This document shows positions 8,370-17,294 of a stretch of DNA of 64,000 nt, piece after piece. A program made the translations under genes and the position numbers. Every line of letters begins with the position of its first letter. Position 1 is the stretch's first letter. Source of the DNA: Sediminibacterium magnilacihabitans (GTDB lineage Bacteria; Bacteroidota; Bacteroidia; Chitinophagales; Chitinophagaceae); the NCBI GenBank assembly GCA_002973575.1, contig PVEQ01000003.1:124001-188000 (forward strand), read 5' to 3'. The notes below the pieces were generated by a model. That model was not told the DNA's origin. It searched no databases and saw only the letters and a list, made by a program, of their open reading frames with translations.

Positions 8370-10004
8370 ATGGCAAAGCAGATATTCTTCGATATCGAAG
8401 CAAGGAATAAAATGAAAAAAGGCGTTGACACCCTGGCCAACGCTGTAAAAGTAACCCTGGGTCCTAAAGGCCGCAACGTGGTTATCGAGAAAAAATTCGG
8501 TGCTCCTTCCATTACTAAAGATGGTGTAACTGTAGCAAAAGAAATTGAACTGGAAGACGCCATCGAGAACATGGGCGCCCAGATGGTAAAAGAAGTAGCT
8601 TCCAAAACTGCAGATATTGCAGGTGATGGTACCACTACCGCTACTGTACTGGCCCAGTCTATCATCAGCGAAGGTTTGAAGAACGTAGCAGCAGGCGCTA
8701 ACCCGATGGACCTGAAGCGCGGTATTGACAAAGCCGTTGCCAAAGTAGTGGAAAGCCTGAAAGCGCAATCACAGACTGTAGGTAACGACACCAAAAAAAT
8801 TGAGCAGGTAGCTGCTATCTCTGCCAACAGCGATATGGAAATCGGTAAGCTGATTGCCCAGGCCATGAGCAAAGTAGGTAAAGAAGGTGTGATCACTGTA
8901 GAAGAAGCAAAAGGCACCGACACTACCGTTGACGTAGTAGAAGGTATGCAGTTCGATCGTGGTTATATCTCTCCTTATTTCGTTACCAACAGCGAAAAAA
9001 TGGAAGCTGAACTGCAGAACCCCTTCATCCTGATTTACGACAAGAAGATCAGCGCCATGAAAGATATCCTCCACATCCTGGAGAAAGTAGCACAGAGTGG
9101 CCGTCCGCTGGTGATCATCGCCGAAGATCTCGAAGGTGAAGCGCTTGCTACCCTGGTAGTGAACAAACTGCGTGGTACCATCAAAGTGGCTGCTGTTAAA
9201 GCTCCCGGCTTTGGCGACCGCAGAAAAGAAATGCTCACCGATATCGCTATCCTCACTGCAGGTACTGTAGTAAGCGAAGAGCAAGGCTTCAAACTGGAGA
9301 ACGCCGACCTCAGCTACCTGGGTCAGGCTGCTTCTATTACGATCGATAAAGACAATACTACTATCGTTGGCGGTAAAGGTAAAAAAGCCGATATCGTTGC
9401 CCGTGTAAACCAGATCAAAGCACAAATTGAAAATACTACTTCTGACTACGACCGCGAAAAACTCCAGGAACGCCTGGCTAAATTGAGTGGTGGTGTAGCT
9501 GTACTGTATGTAGGTGCTGCTACTGAAGTAGAAATGAAAGAAAAGAAAGACCGCGTAGACGACGCCCTGCACGCAACACGCGCTGCTGTTGAAGAAGGCA
9601 TTGTACCGGGCGGTGGTGTGGCTTATATCCGTGCCGTAGAAGCCCTGGAAAAACTGAAAGGTGGTAACGAAGACGAGATCACCGGTATCCAGATCGTTAA
9701 ACGCGCCATTGAAGAGCCCCTTCGCCAGATCGTTGCCAACAGCGGTATCGAAGGTTCCATCGTGGTACAGAAGATCAAAGAAGGAAAAGCCGATTTCGGT
9801 TTCAACGCCCGTACTGAAGTATACGAGAACCTGTTCAAAGCAGGTGTGATCGATCCTACCAAAGTAACCCGCGTAGCACTGGAAAACGCTGCTTCTATCG
9901 CTTCTATGCTGCTGACCACTGAGTGTGTGATCGCCGACAAACCCAAGCCTGAAGCGCCGATGCCTCATGGTGCACCTGATATGGGTGGAATGGGTGGATA
10001 CTAA
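8370..10004 (+). CDS. groEL: Chaperonin GroEL
   Basis: A 544-residue Hsp60 chaperonin of full length. The N-terminal segment [19 protein letters not shown] and the ATP-site motif [12 protein letters not shown] (residues ~85-97) are present, as are [19 protein letters not shown] and [18 protein letters not shown]. It ends in a Gly/Met-rich tail (GGMGGY). It assembles as two stacked heptamers and folds cytosolic proteins with GroES. An intrinsic terminator follows 20 nt after the stop. A 399-residue open frame on the opposite strand is a shadow and is not annotated. Confidence 0.98.
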   Translation: MAKQIFFDIEARNKMKKGVDTLANAVKVTLGPKGRNVVIEKKFGAPSITKDGVTVAKEIELEDAIENMGAQMVKEVASKTADIAGDGTTTATVLAQSIISEGLKNVAAGANPMDLKRGIDKAVAKVVESLKAQSQTVGNDTKKIEQVAAISANSDMEIGKLIAQAMSKVGKEGVITVEEAKGTDTTVDVVEGMQFDRGYISPYFVTNSEKMEAELQNPFILIYDKKISAMKDILHILEKVAQSGRPLVIIAEDLEGEALATLVVNKLRGTIKVAAVKAPGFGDRRKEMLTDIAILTAGTVVSEEQGFKLENADLSYLGQAASITIDKDNTTIVGGKGKKADIVARVNQIKAQIENTTSDYDREKLQERLAKLSGGVAVLYVGAATEVEMKEKKDRVDDALHATRAAVEEGIVPGGGVAYIRAVEALEKLKGGNEDEITGIQIVKRAIEEPLRQIVANSGIEGSIVVQKIKEGKADFGFNARTEVYENLFKAGVIDPTKVTRVALENAASIASMLLTTECVIADKPKPEAPMPHGAPDMGGMGGY

Positions 10005-10024
10005 TCAATACCTCACTATGAATA

Positions 10025-10058
10025 AAATCCCTGTAACACAACCGTTACGGGGATTTTT
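10025..10058 (+). terminator. Rho-independent terminator after groEL
   Basis: The arms at 10025-10037 and 10044-10056 form a 13-bp stem with one G-T pair and a 6-nt loop. The stem runs into five T residues (10054-10058). Confidence 0.85.
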
Positions 10059-10077
10059 ATTATGCACCGATTCCTCC

Positions 10078-10085
10078 TATATTTG
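10078..10085 (+). promoter_or_regulatory. Candidate -7 promoter box, small membrane protein gene
   Basis: TATATTTG matches TAnnTTTG and ends 4 nt before the ATG at 10090, which implies a nearly leaderless mRNA. A TTTT lies 19 nt upstream. The box supports the start at 10090 rather than a longer frame running back into groEL. Confidence 0.45.
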
Positions 10086-10089
10086 TCCA

Positions 10090-10425
10090 ATGCAGCACGA
10101 TGATGATTTTGTGAAGTATTGGGCTGAAAACAGGGAGAAACAGAAAACAAGTATCCGACCCCTCCTGGTAGGCATGTCCTCCGGTTTTATGATAGGCATA
10201 CTCATTTTGGTTAGTTTGTCCTCCGGCTGGTACCAGCGCGCAGAAATGGTGGCCAATGCGAGCTTCAGTTCGGTGGTATTTATCCTGGCCATTTTGTTGC
10301 TTTCTTTTTTCCTGGCGTTTTTCTACCGCAAGTTCAGGTGGGAAATGCAAGAGCAACGTTACCAGGAACTTATGGCAAAAAGAAACAGGCGGCATGCAGC
10401 CAACGGGCCTGAAAAAGGGTCTTAA
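10090..10425 (+). CDS. Small two-helix membrane protein, unknown function
   Basis: 111 residues starting MQHDDDFVKYWAENREKQK. Two hydrophobic helices follow at residues ~29-46 (GMSSGFMIGILILVSL) and ~58-77 (FSSVVFILAILLLSFFLAFF), then a basic, Arg-rich cytoplasmic tail. I recognise no family. It lies downstream of the groEL terminator, and a TAnnTTTG box just upstream suggests its own transcription. Confidence 0.7.
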   Translation: MQHDDDFVKYWAENREKQKTSIRPLLVGMSSGFMIGILILVSLSSGWYQRAEMVANASFSSVVFILAILLLSFFLAFFYRKFRWEMQEQRYQELMAKRNRRHAANGPEKGS

Positions 10426-10479
10426 TTACAGAAACGCATTTAATTATTTGATCATAAAATAAAACTGACTGCTCTCCCA

Positions 10480-10962
10480 ATGAAAAAGCTATTGTTTGCT
10501 TCGGTTCTTTTCCTCTCCCTCTCCTCTTTATTGATCATTTCCTGTGGCAAGACCGATTCAGGCGCCTGCCAACCAGCTTCTGTTGCTTCGGAAAAAAGCC
10601 AGATGGTGGCCTATTGTACGGCCAACAACATTCACTACACCGAGCATAGCAGCGGCATATTATACGAGATCGTCAGCCCCGGTTCCGGCTCCAGGCCTAC
10701 CGTGGATTCCATCATCAGTGTGGTATATACGGGTAAGCTGATGAATAATACCACTTTCGACGCTTCGGCCAATCCTGTCACTTTCAGCCTGTCTGGTGTT
10801 ATCGAGGGTTGGAAAATAGCTATCCCACTGCTGCAAAAAGGCGGCAGGATCAAAATGGTATTGCCATCTTCGCTGGCATATAGCTGCATGGGCTCGGGTG
10901 CCATCCCCCCTAATTCACCTCTTTTTTTCGATGTAACCCTTACCGGCGTCAAATCCAAATAG
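10480..10962 (+). CDS. FKBP-type peptidyl-prolyl isomerase lipoprotein
   Basis: 160 residues. It has a lipoprotein signal peptide (lipobox LIISC, acylated Cys ~22) and one FKBP domain at residues ~55-160. Visible family elements are SIISVVYTGKLMNNTTFDAS, the VIEGWKIAIPLLQKGGRIK segment, and a C-terminal SPLFFDVTLTGVK. It should catalyse cis-trans isomerisation of prolyl bonds in the periplasm or at a membrane surface. The usual Tyr-Gly-x-x-x-x-IPPNSPL element is present as MGSGAIPPNSPL. A second FKBP lipoprotein is at 57077-58021. Confidence 0.9.
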   Translation: MKKLLFASVLFLSLSSLLIISCGKTDSGACQPASVASEKSQMVAYCTANNIHYTEHSSGILYEIVSPGSGSRPTVDSIISVVYTGKLMNNTTFDASANPVTFSLSGVIEGWKIAIPLLQKGGRIKMVLPSSLAYSCMGSGAIPPNSPLFFDVTLTGVKSK

Positions 10963-10987
10963 CTTCTATATATTACCCCCTTTCCCC

Positions 10988-10995
10988 TATCTTTG
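10988..10995 (+). promoter_or_regulatory. Candidate -7 promoter box of secDF
   Basis: TATCTTTG matches TAnnTTTG and lies 35 nt before the secDF ATG. No clear TTTG is present at -33. Confidence 0.4.
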
Positions 10996-11030
10996 CCCAC
11001 TCTAAAAAAACTGATTAAACCGTTACGAAT

Positions 11031-14000
11031 ATGCAACTGAAAGGTTTAGTGCGATTTTTTGCGATTGCACTGATTGTGATCTGCTTGTACCAATTATCTT
11101 TTACCTGGTTTGTCCACAGCCATGAAAATGCCCAGGATGCAAAAGCCGAAGCCTGGGTTAAACATTTCCCTTCACCCGAAGTTAAATATCCCGGCAATAA
11201 GGAATTACAGGCGCTGTATGCAGACAGTCTCGCTGAACTGAAAAAAGAAAGGTTGCAACGTTTGCTCGACAGTACCAAAGACACCAAACTCGCTTTTGGT
11301 CTTACTACTTACAGCAGCGCCAAAGAAAAAGAGCTGATGCTGGGCCTGGATCTCCAGGGCGGTATGAGCGTGACCATGGAAGTGGGTCTCGACGGTTTGA
11401 TCAAATCACTGGCCAACTTTACCAAAGACGCACAGTTTAATAAAGCGCTCGATGCGGCCGTATTGCGCAAAGCCAATGGCGGGGCCGACCTCATCACCCT
11501 TTTCCGTGATGAATATTCCAAGCTGAACCCTACCGGTAAGCTGGCTCCTTTCTTTGCGGCCCGCAGCAACGGCAAGGTTAAATTCGATGCCAGCGATGAC
11601 GCGGTATCCAGCTACCTGAAAGAACAGGCTACTGCTGCCTTCAACAATACTTACCGTATCCTGCGTACCAGGATCGACCGTTTTGGCGTAGCATCACCGA
11701 ATATCAACCCCGATCCTGCCAAAGGCATTATCAGTATTGAGCTGGCAGGTATCAACGATAAAGAAAGGGTAAGGAATTACCTCCAGTCTACTGCCAACCT
11801 GCAGTTCTTTGAAGTGTACACTTTTGAGAGCCGCGACCTGCAGAATGGCATCGTGGCGGCCGATAAAGCAGTAGAAGATTATCTCAACGGCAGCGCTCCA
11901 AAAGATACTGCTAAAAAAGTTGCTGTTGAAACAACCACAGCTACTGCCAAGGCAGATACCAACAAAACTGCCACGCTTTCAGGATTAGGCAACACACATG
12001 GTCAAACTGCCAAAGCCGATTCAAACAAGATCAATTCTAATAAGAATCCGATTGCGCGCTTATTGCAGTTTACACAGCCTTACCAGGACAAAGGTGGCAA
12101 ACCCATCTATCCTGCTGCACTGGGTTATATCCAGGCAAAAGATACCGGCACGCTCAATGATTACCTGCGGATGGACCTGGTGAAGAATAAGTTCCCTTCC
12201 AACCTGGTATTCATGTACGGCAAAACCGAATCGGGCGATCCGAAGATGAAAAACATCCTGATGCTCTATGCCATCAAGACCCTCGACAATGGACAGGCCG
12301 AGCTCGAAGGTGACCATATTACCAATGCTGCGCAGGATTACGACGAGCGCGGACGCATTGCCATCAAGATGAACATGGACAAGATCGGCACCAATATATG
12401 GGCGAAGATGACCACGCGCAACGTGGGCAAGCCCATTGCCATTGTGCTCGATAACTTTGTATACTCAGCTCCGAATGTGAACGATCCAATTACCACCGGT
12501 AGTTCGCAGATATCCGGAAGCTATACCATCAAAGAAGCGCAAGACCTTTCTGAAATATTGGAAAGCGGTAAACTGCCTGCACCTGCCAAGATCGTGCAGG
12601 AGCAGCAGGTAGGTCCTACCCTCGGTAAAGAATCCATTACCGGCGGCGGACTGTCGTTCCTCATCGCATTCATCGTGATCTTCGCCCTGATGCTGCTGTA
12701 CTTCAATACCGCAGGTTGGGTAGCCAATATTGCACTGATACTGAACCTGCTCTTCACCATCGGTGTGCTGAGTGCACTGGGCTTTACCCTTACAGCGCCT
12801 GGTATCGCGGGTCTGGTACTCACCATTGGTATGGCGGTGGATACGAACGTAATCATCTTCGAGCGTATCAAGGAAGAACTGAGCAGGGGTAAATCTTATC
12901 AACTGGCTGTGAACGATGGTTACAAGCGTTCATTGTCGCCCGTACTCGATGCGCACGTGACCACATTGCTCACCGCTATTATCCTCGCTTATTTTGGTCT
13001 GGGTCCGGTACTGGGCTTCGCCACCACACAGATCATCGGTATTTTGTTGTCGCTGTTCTGCGGTATCCTGGTATCGAGGTTGATCACAGATTTCTACACC
13101 AACAAGAACCGCCACTTTGAATATTTTACTGGTATTTCAAAGCGCATTTTCAAACATGCCGCTTTCAAATTCATCGAATACAGGAAGATCGCTTATGGTA
13201 TTTCTGTTGTGATACTCATATTGGGTATTAGTACGTTCTTCAACGGATTCGATGAGGGTGTGGAATTCTCCGGAGGACGCAGCTATACCATCAAATTCGA
13301 CCACGCTGTGAGTCAGTCTGAGATTACCGATGAACTGAAAAAAGTATTCGGCGAAGCGCCCATTATCAAAACGGTGAACTCTACTCACCAGTTGAACATC
13401 ACTACTTCTTACAAGATACACGAAACCGGCAACCACGTAGATTCGCTGGTAGAGCAAATGCTGTTCAATGGCCTGCACAAACACCTGCCGCAGAACATCA
13501 CGTTCAACGAATTTGAAACCAAGTACAAGCAAAGCTCGCAAACGGTGTTGCCTACTATCTCGGATGACCTGAAGGCCGGCGCTACCAAAGCCACTATATT
13601 CGCCATCATCGCTATCTGTTTGTATATCTTCATCCGTTTCCGCGACTGGCGATATTCATTGGGTACCATTTTCTCTTTGCTGCACGACGTGTTTGTAACC
13701 CTGATCGTGTTCAGCTTCGCACGGAAAATTGTGCCCTTCCCGCTGGAGATCGACCAGCACTTCATCGCAGCCATCCTAACGGTGATAGGTTTCTCGATGA
13801 ACGATACCGTGATCGTGTATGACCGTATCCGTGAAGACAGCAAACTGCTGAAAGGCTCCAGCAATGCAGCCATCATCAACAGGGCCATCAATGATACGCT
13901 GAGCCGTACCGTCATGACTTCGCTCACGGTATTCCTCACCATCCTGATCCTCTTTATTTTTGGAGGAGAAGTAACCCGCGGATTTGCGTTTGCGATGCTG

Positions 14001-14105
14001 ATTGGTGTGGTAACCGGTACCTATTCGTCTATCTTCGTGGCAGCGCCAATACTGGTTGACTTTGCGAAGAATAAGCCCCTGGGTAAAGACGAAACAAAAA
14101 AATAA
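11031..14105 (+). CDS. secDF: Fused protein translocase subunit SecDF
   Basis: A 1024-residue fusion of SecD (about residues 1-690) and SecF (about 700-1024), the usual form in Bacteroidota. It is an inner-membrane protein that uses proton-motive force to pull secreted proteins through SecYEG on the periplasmic side. Visible elements are the SecD motif LGLDLQGGMSVTMEV (~104-118), IDRFGVASPNI (~217), the SecD membrane region with GMAVDTNVIIFERIKEEL, and the SecF part with GVEFSGGRSYTIKF and IGFSMNDTVIVYDRIRE. A Thr/Lys/Asn-rich low-complexity insert lies at ~290-345 inside the periplasmic domain. A strong terminator follows the stop. Confidence 0.97.
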   Translation: MQLKGLVRFFAIALIVICLYQLSFTWFVHSHENAQDAKAEAWVKHFPSPEVKYPGNKELQALYADSLAELKKERLQRLLDSTKDTKLAFGLTTYSSAKEKELMLGLDLQGGMSVTMEVGLDGLIKSLANFTKDAQFNKALDAAVLRKANGGADLITLFRDEYSKLNPTGKLAPFFAARSNGKVKFDASDDAVSSYLKEQATAAFNNTYRILRTRIDRFGVASPNINPDPAKGIISIELAGINDKERVRNYLQSTANLQFFEVYTFESRDLQNGIVAADKAVEDYLNGSAPKDTAKKVAVETTTATAKADTNKTATLSGLGNTHGQTAKADSNKINSNKNPIARLLQFTQPYQDKGGKPIYPAALGYIQAKDTGTLNDYLRMDLVKNKFPSNLVFMYGKTESGDPKMKNILMLYAIKTLDNGQAELEGDHITNAAQDYDERGRIAIKMNMDKIGTNIWAKMTTRNVGKPIAIVLDNFVYSAPNVNDPITTGSSQISGSYTIKEAQDLSEILESGKLPAPAKIVQEQQVGPTLGKESITGGGLSFLIAFIVIFALMLLYFNTAGWVANIALILNLLFTIGVLSALGFTLTAPGIAGLVLTIGMAVDTNVIIFERIKEELSRGKSYQLAVNDGYKRSLSPVLDAHVTTLLTAIILAYFGLGPVLGFATTQIIGILLSLFCGILVSRLITDFYTNKNRHFEYFTGISKRIFKHAAFKFIEYRKIAYGISVVILILGISTFFNGFDEGVEFSGGRSYTIKFDHAVSQSEITDELKKVFGEAPIIKTVNSTHQLNITTSYKIHETGNHVDSLVEQMLFNGLHKHLPQNITFNEFETKYKQSSQTVLPTISDDLKAGATKATIFAIIAICLYIFIRFRDWRYSLGTIFSLLHDVFVTLIVFSFARKIVPFPLEIDQHFIAAILTVIGFSMNDTVIVYDRIREDSKLLKGSSNAAIINRAINDTLSRTVMTSLTVFLTILILFIFGGEVTRGFAFAMLIGVVTGTYSSIFVAAPILVDFAKNKPLGKDETKK

Positions 14106-14126
14106 TCTATTTTTCTCAAAATGAGA

Positions 14127-14163
14127 AAAATCCCGTTCCGCATGCATTGCGGAACGGGATTTT
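14127..14163 (+). terminator. Rho-independent terminator after secDF
   Basis: The arms ATCCCGTTCCGCA (14130-14142) and TGCGGAACGGGAT (14148-14160) form a perfect 13-bp stem with a 5-nt loop. The stem is extended by A/T pairs on both sides. Confidence 0.88.
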
Positions 14164-14233
14164 ATATTGATCTTAAGGTTATGGATTTTGTTTAACAATT
14201 ATTCAACGTAACTTGCGGCTGATCTGAAAACCC

Positions 14234-14614
14234 TTGTTGGCAAAGTTTACACATATTAGCAGAAACGCACTATTGTTACTGTTGGCGCTGCAGGTATTGA
14301 ACCTGAGTACCAATGCTATTGAATTTCAGCCCTTTCATACCAGCAACTTGTACGAGTTTAACGACCTCAACAGTATTGCGGAATATGTTACAGAGGTTGT
14401 ATTAAAACACTACAATGCCTTTCCCGAATTCGGCCAGCAACCCTCTTCCAAGTCGCAGGTAGAAAAACACATCAGCTTCAAACTTTCTGTTCCCAGTCCC
14501 TTTACGTTGCTGGTTAAAAAAGAACAGGCATCCATTCAATACAGCGATGCAATAAAGGATACTTACCGCTATCTTTTTTTCAAGGAAATCAATCCTCCTC
14601 CTCCCAAATGCTGA
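14234..14614 (+). CDS. Small exported protein heading RND operon 1 (non-AUG start)
   Basis: The frame has no ATG. It opens after an in-frame TGA at 14225, and the first usable start codons are TTG at 14234 and TTG at 14237. The ~125-residue product has a basic start and a hydrophobic signal or anchor (ALLLLLALQVLNLS), then a soluble part ending FFKEINPPPPKC. A clear paralogue at 20603-20986 occupies the same place before RND operon 2 and shares LLLALQ, EFNDL, KHISFKL/KHVSFKL and the LFFKEINPPPPK tail. Conservation in two tandem operons argues strongly that this is a real gene. It is predicted periplasmic or membrane-anchored, with a role probably tied to the efflux system. I recognise no characterised family. 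Confidence 0.75.
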   Translation: MLAKFTHISRNALLLLLALQVLNLSTNAIEFQPFHTSNLYEFNDLNSIAEYVTEVVLKHYNAFPEFGQQPSSKSQVEKHISFKLSVPSPFTLLVKKEQASIQYSDAIKDTYRYLFFKEINPPPPKC

Positions 14615-14823
14615 TATCAGCATCACGTTACCATTATTGTAGTTGAATAAACTGGCATACAGGTATTCCCCTGGCTTGCAATGGTTGTTTCCTCCATGCT
14701 ATGAGGATCACGTAACCAGCAAGCGCAGGCAATCGATGATGTCTGAATTGACTTAAACCTGCCATATCAATATGATGGCATTGATGAATTATTATTTTCT
14801 GTCACCAAACCTATCCTCCATAA

Positions 14824-16134
14824 ATGAAAGTCTTTTACAAGATATGCCTGCTCCTTTGTTTGCTTGAAGCAAACGCATATGCAGGGGCACAGAACCTGCC
14901 GCCTGACAATCCTGTCAAGGCAGACAGTACCAGGCTCACCCTGGACAGTGCGGAACAGCTTTTTTTAAGGAATAACTTTTTATTGCTGGCGCAACGCTAT
15001 AATATCGACGCGCAGAAAGCACTGATCATACAGGCGAAACTATGGCCGAATCCCAACCTTTCGTATGCACGCGGCCCGATCTTCGGTATCCACGATGAGG
15101 CCTCCAATGTGGTGAACGCCGGCTTCTTCAATTATGCCGAGAATGCCGCCACCCTCTCGCAGTTGATTTTACTCGCAGGGAAAAGAAATAAGCAGATCAA
15201 AATTGCTGAAGCCAATGCAAAGCTGGCGGAATATCAATTCTATGATCTCCTGCGTACGTTAAAATACACTTTGCGTACTGATTTCTTCAATATCTATTAC
15301 ATGCAGCAGTCGGCCAAAGTGTACGATAAGGAAATCAGTGCCTTGCAGCAGGTGGTGAAAGCGTTTGAATCGCAACAGGGCAAAGGATATATCGCAGAAA
15401 AAGAAGTAGTGCGGATCAAAGCGCAATTATACAGCCTGCAAAGTGAATACAACGACCTGATCAACCAGATCAATGATACACAAAGTGAATTGCGGCAGGT
15501 GTTGCAAGTGAAGAAGAATTATATTATTCCGGATGTGGATCTGCAGAAAGCTAGTTCCTTCGATCCGGCAAAATACAATTTGACATCATTGGTAGATACG
15601 GCATTCAAAAGCCGTACCGATCTGCAAATTGCCCGTACCAATACCCTGATCAGCAAACTGAACTACAATTACCAGAAAGCATTGGCGGTTCCCGATCTTA
15701 CTGCTTCTATATCGTACGACCGGCTGGGTAGTTATGTGCAGAATTTTCATTCAGCAGGCATTTCTATGGACCTGCCCATCTTCAATCGTAACCAGGGCAA
15801 TATCAAATCGGCCAGGGCCATGATCAAAGTGAACCAGGTTACCCAGCAATCTGTGGAAGCAACCGTAGAAGAACAGATATACAGGGCCTTACAAAAGGCT
15901 TATGACAACCACAAGCTTTTCCAGCACATTGATCCAAAGTTTGTGTCTGATTTCGATAGGTTACTGAATGAAGTGTTGATCAATTACCAGCGCAGGAACA
16001 TTGGCTTACTCGACTTCCTGGATTTTTATGATTCTTATAAGCAAAACACGTTGCAGATCAATTCCATCCAATTCAACCGTGTGAGCGCATTTGAAGACCT
16101 AAACTTCTATACCGGAAATCAATTCTACAACTAA
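14824..16134 (+). CDS. TolC-family outer-membrane efflux protein (CusC/CzcC-like), operon 1
   Basis: 436 residues with a signal peptide (cleavage near AYAGAQ). The rest is the alpha-helical barrel pattern of outer-membrane efflux proteins: LDSAEQLFLRNNFLLLAQRY near residue 40, and paired long helices rich in Gln, Asn and Leu at ~110-230 and ~320-420. It should form the trimeric outer-membrane exit duct for the adaptor and pump encoded next (16165-17274 and 17295-20486). The gaps are short (30 and 20 nt), so the genes are one operon. It is closely similar to the TolC-like protein of operon 2 (21159-22475), including long identical stretches. Confidence 0.93.
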   Translation: MKVFYKICLLLCLLEANAYAGAQNLPPDNPVKADSTRLTLDSAEQLFLRNNFLLLAQRYNIDAQKALIIQAKLWPNPNLSYARGPIFGIHDEASNVVNAGFFNYAENAATLSQLILLAGKRNKQIKIAEANAKLAEYQFYDLLRTLKYTLRTDFFNIYYMQQSAKVYDKEISALQQVVKAFESQQGKGYIAEKEVVRIKAQLYSLQSEYNDLINQINDTQSELRQVLQVKKNYIIPDVDLQKASSFDPAKYNLTSLVDTAFKSRTDLQIARTNTLISKLNYNYQKALAVPDLTASISYDRLGSYVQNFHSAGISMDLPIFNRNQGNIKSARAMIKVNQVTQQSVEATVEEQIYRALQKAYDNHKLFQHIDPKFVSDFDRLLNEVLINYQRRNIGLLDFLDFYDSYKQNTLQINSIQFNRVSAFEDLNFYTGNQFYN

Positions 16135-16164
16135 ATTATTGAAGACCTGATAACACTATTTTTT

Positions 16165-17274
16165 ATGCAAAAAAATGTAACTACCTCATTTCTTTCCGCC
16201 TGCTTGCTGATCGTGACAGGAGCTTTTTTTCAATCCTGCAAATCTCAAAATGAGAACAAACAGACAGAGGGGAAAGTAAAATATGTTATACCCGATTCCA
16301 TACGAAAAACCCTGGTAATCGATACCGTATCGGTTGGCAAGCTCGAAAACTCGCTTACCCTCACAGGCAAAGTGGCTTTTAATGACGACCATGTAGTAAA
16401 ACTATACCCCATGGTGAGCGGCAATATCCAGGACATCAAAGTGATGCTGGGCGATTATGTACAAGAGGGACAAGTACTGGCCGTGATTAAAAGTTCTGAA
16501 ATGGCCGGCTTCAGCAACGATCTGGTGAATGCAGAAACCAACCTGCGGGTGGCGAAAAAGAACATGGATGCTACACAGGATATGTTTACCAGCGGACTCG
16601 CATCTCAGAAAGACCTGCTGGCTGCTCAGGCTGCTTATGAGCAAGCCAAATCGGAATTATCGCGCATTAACCGCGTATTAAAAATCAACGGCGGTAATAC
16701 ACAGGGAGAGTTCATTGTGAAAGCGCCCATCAGCGGCTTCATCGTAGAGAAATTTGTTACCAATAATATGGCTATCCGTGCCGACAACAGCACCAACCTG
16801 TTTACCATTTCCGATCTGAAAAATGTATGGGTCCAGGCCAATGTGTACGAATCCAATATTGAACTTGTGCATACGGGAGATCCGGTTAATGTTACCACGC
16901 TTGCCTATCCCAATAAAGTGTTCAAGGGCAAGATAGACAAGATCATGAACGTGTTGGACCCCTCTAATAAAGTGATGAAAATGCGTGTGGTATTGCCAAA
17001 CGAAGGTTACCTGCTCAAACCGGAAATGTTTGCCAGTGTAACGGTTACCAATTCAGAGAACAAGAACAGCATGTATGTGCCTCTCCGCGCATTGATCTTT
17101 GACCATAGCCAATACTTTGTATTGATATACCATGGAGAAGGCAATGCCGATATCGTTCCCGTTCAAAAGCTGAGCGCTATTGGCGATAAGGTATACCTGA
17201 CAGGTGGAGTGAAACCGGGAGACAGGCTCATTGGATCCAACGCCTTGCAGATCTATGACCAGTTGAACAATTAA
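16165..17274 (+). CDS. RND efflux periplasmic adaptor lipoprotein (CusB/CzcB-like), operon 1
   Basis: 369 residues. The lipobox is FFQSC (acylated Cys ~25). The membrane-fusion-protein domains follow: a split biotinyl-lipoyl domain (PMVSGNIQDIKVMLGDYVQEGQ ~82, and VKAPISGFIVEKFV ~190, quoted in part), a helical hairpin between them, and beta-barrel and membrane-proximal domains at the C-terminus. It bridges the RND pump and the TolC-like duct. The 369-residue length is identical to the paralogue in operon 2. The absence of His/Met-rich N-terminal metal-binding motifs leaves the substrate open. Confidence 0.94.
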   Translation: MQKNVTTSFLSACLLIVTGAFFQSCKSQNENKQTEGKVKYVIPDSIRKTLVIDTVSVGKLENSLTLTGKVAFNDDHVVKLYPMVSGNIQDIKVMLGDYVQEGQVLAVIKSSEMAGFSNDLVNAETNLRVAKKNMDATQDMFTSGLASQKDLLAAQAAYEQAKSELSRINRVLKINGGNTQGEFIVKAPISGFIVEKFVTNNMAIRADNSTNLFTISDLKNVWVQANVYESNIELVHTGDPVNVTTLAYPNKVFKGKIDKIMNVLDPSNKVMKMRVVLPNEGYLLKPEMFASVTVTNSENKNSMYVPLRALIFDHSQYFVLIYHGEGNADIVPVQKLSAIGDKVYLTGGVKPGDRLIGSNALQIYDQLNN

Positions 17275-17294
17275 CCAGACCTAAATTTCATCTT

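Noticed and set aside
8769..9968. A 399-codon open frame on the minus strand inside groEL
   Set aside because: groEL is unmistakable on the plus strand. The opposite frame is low-complexity Phe/Ser/Gln-rich sequence caused by codon bias and has no promoter or homology signals.
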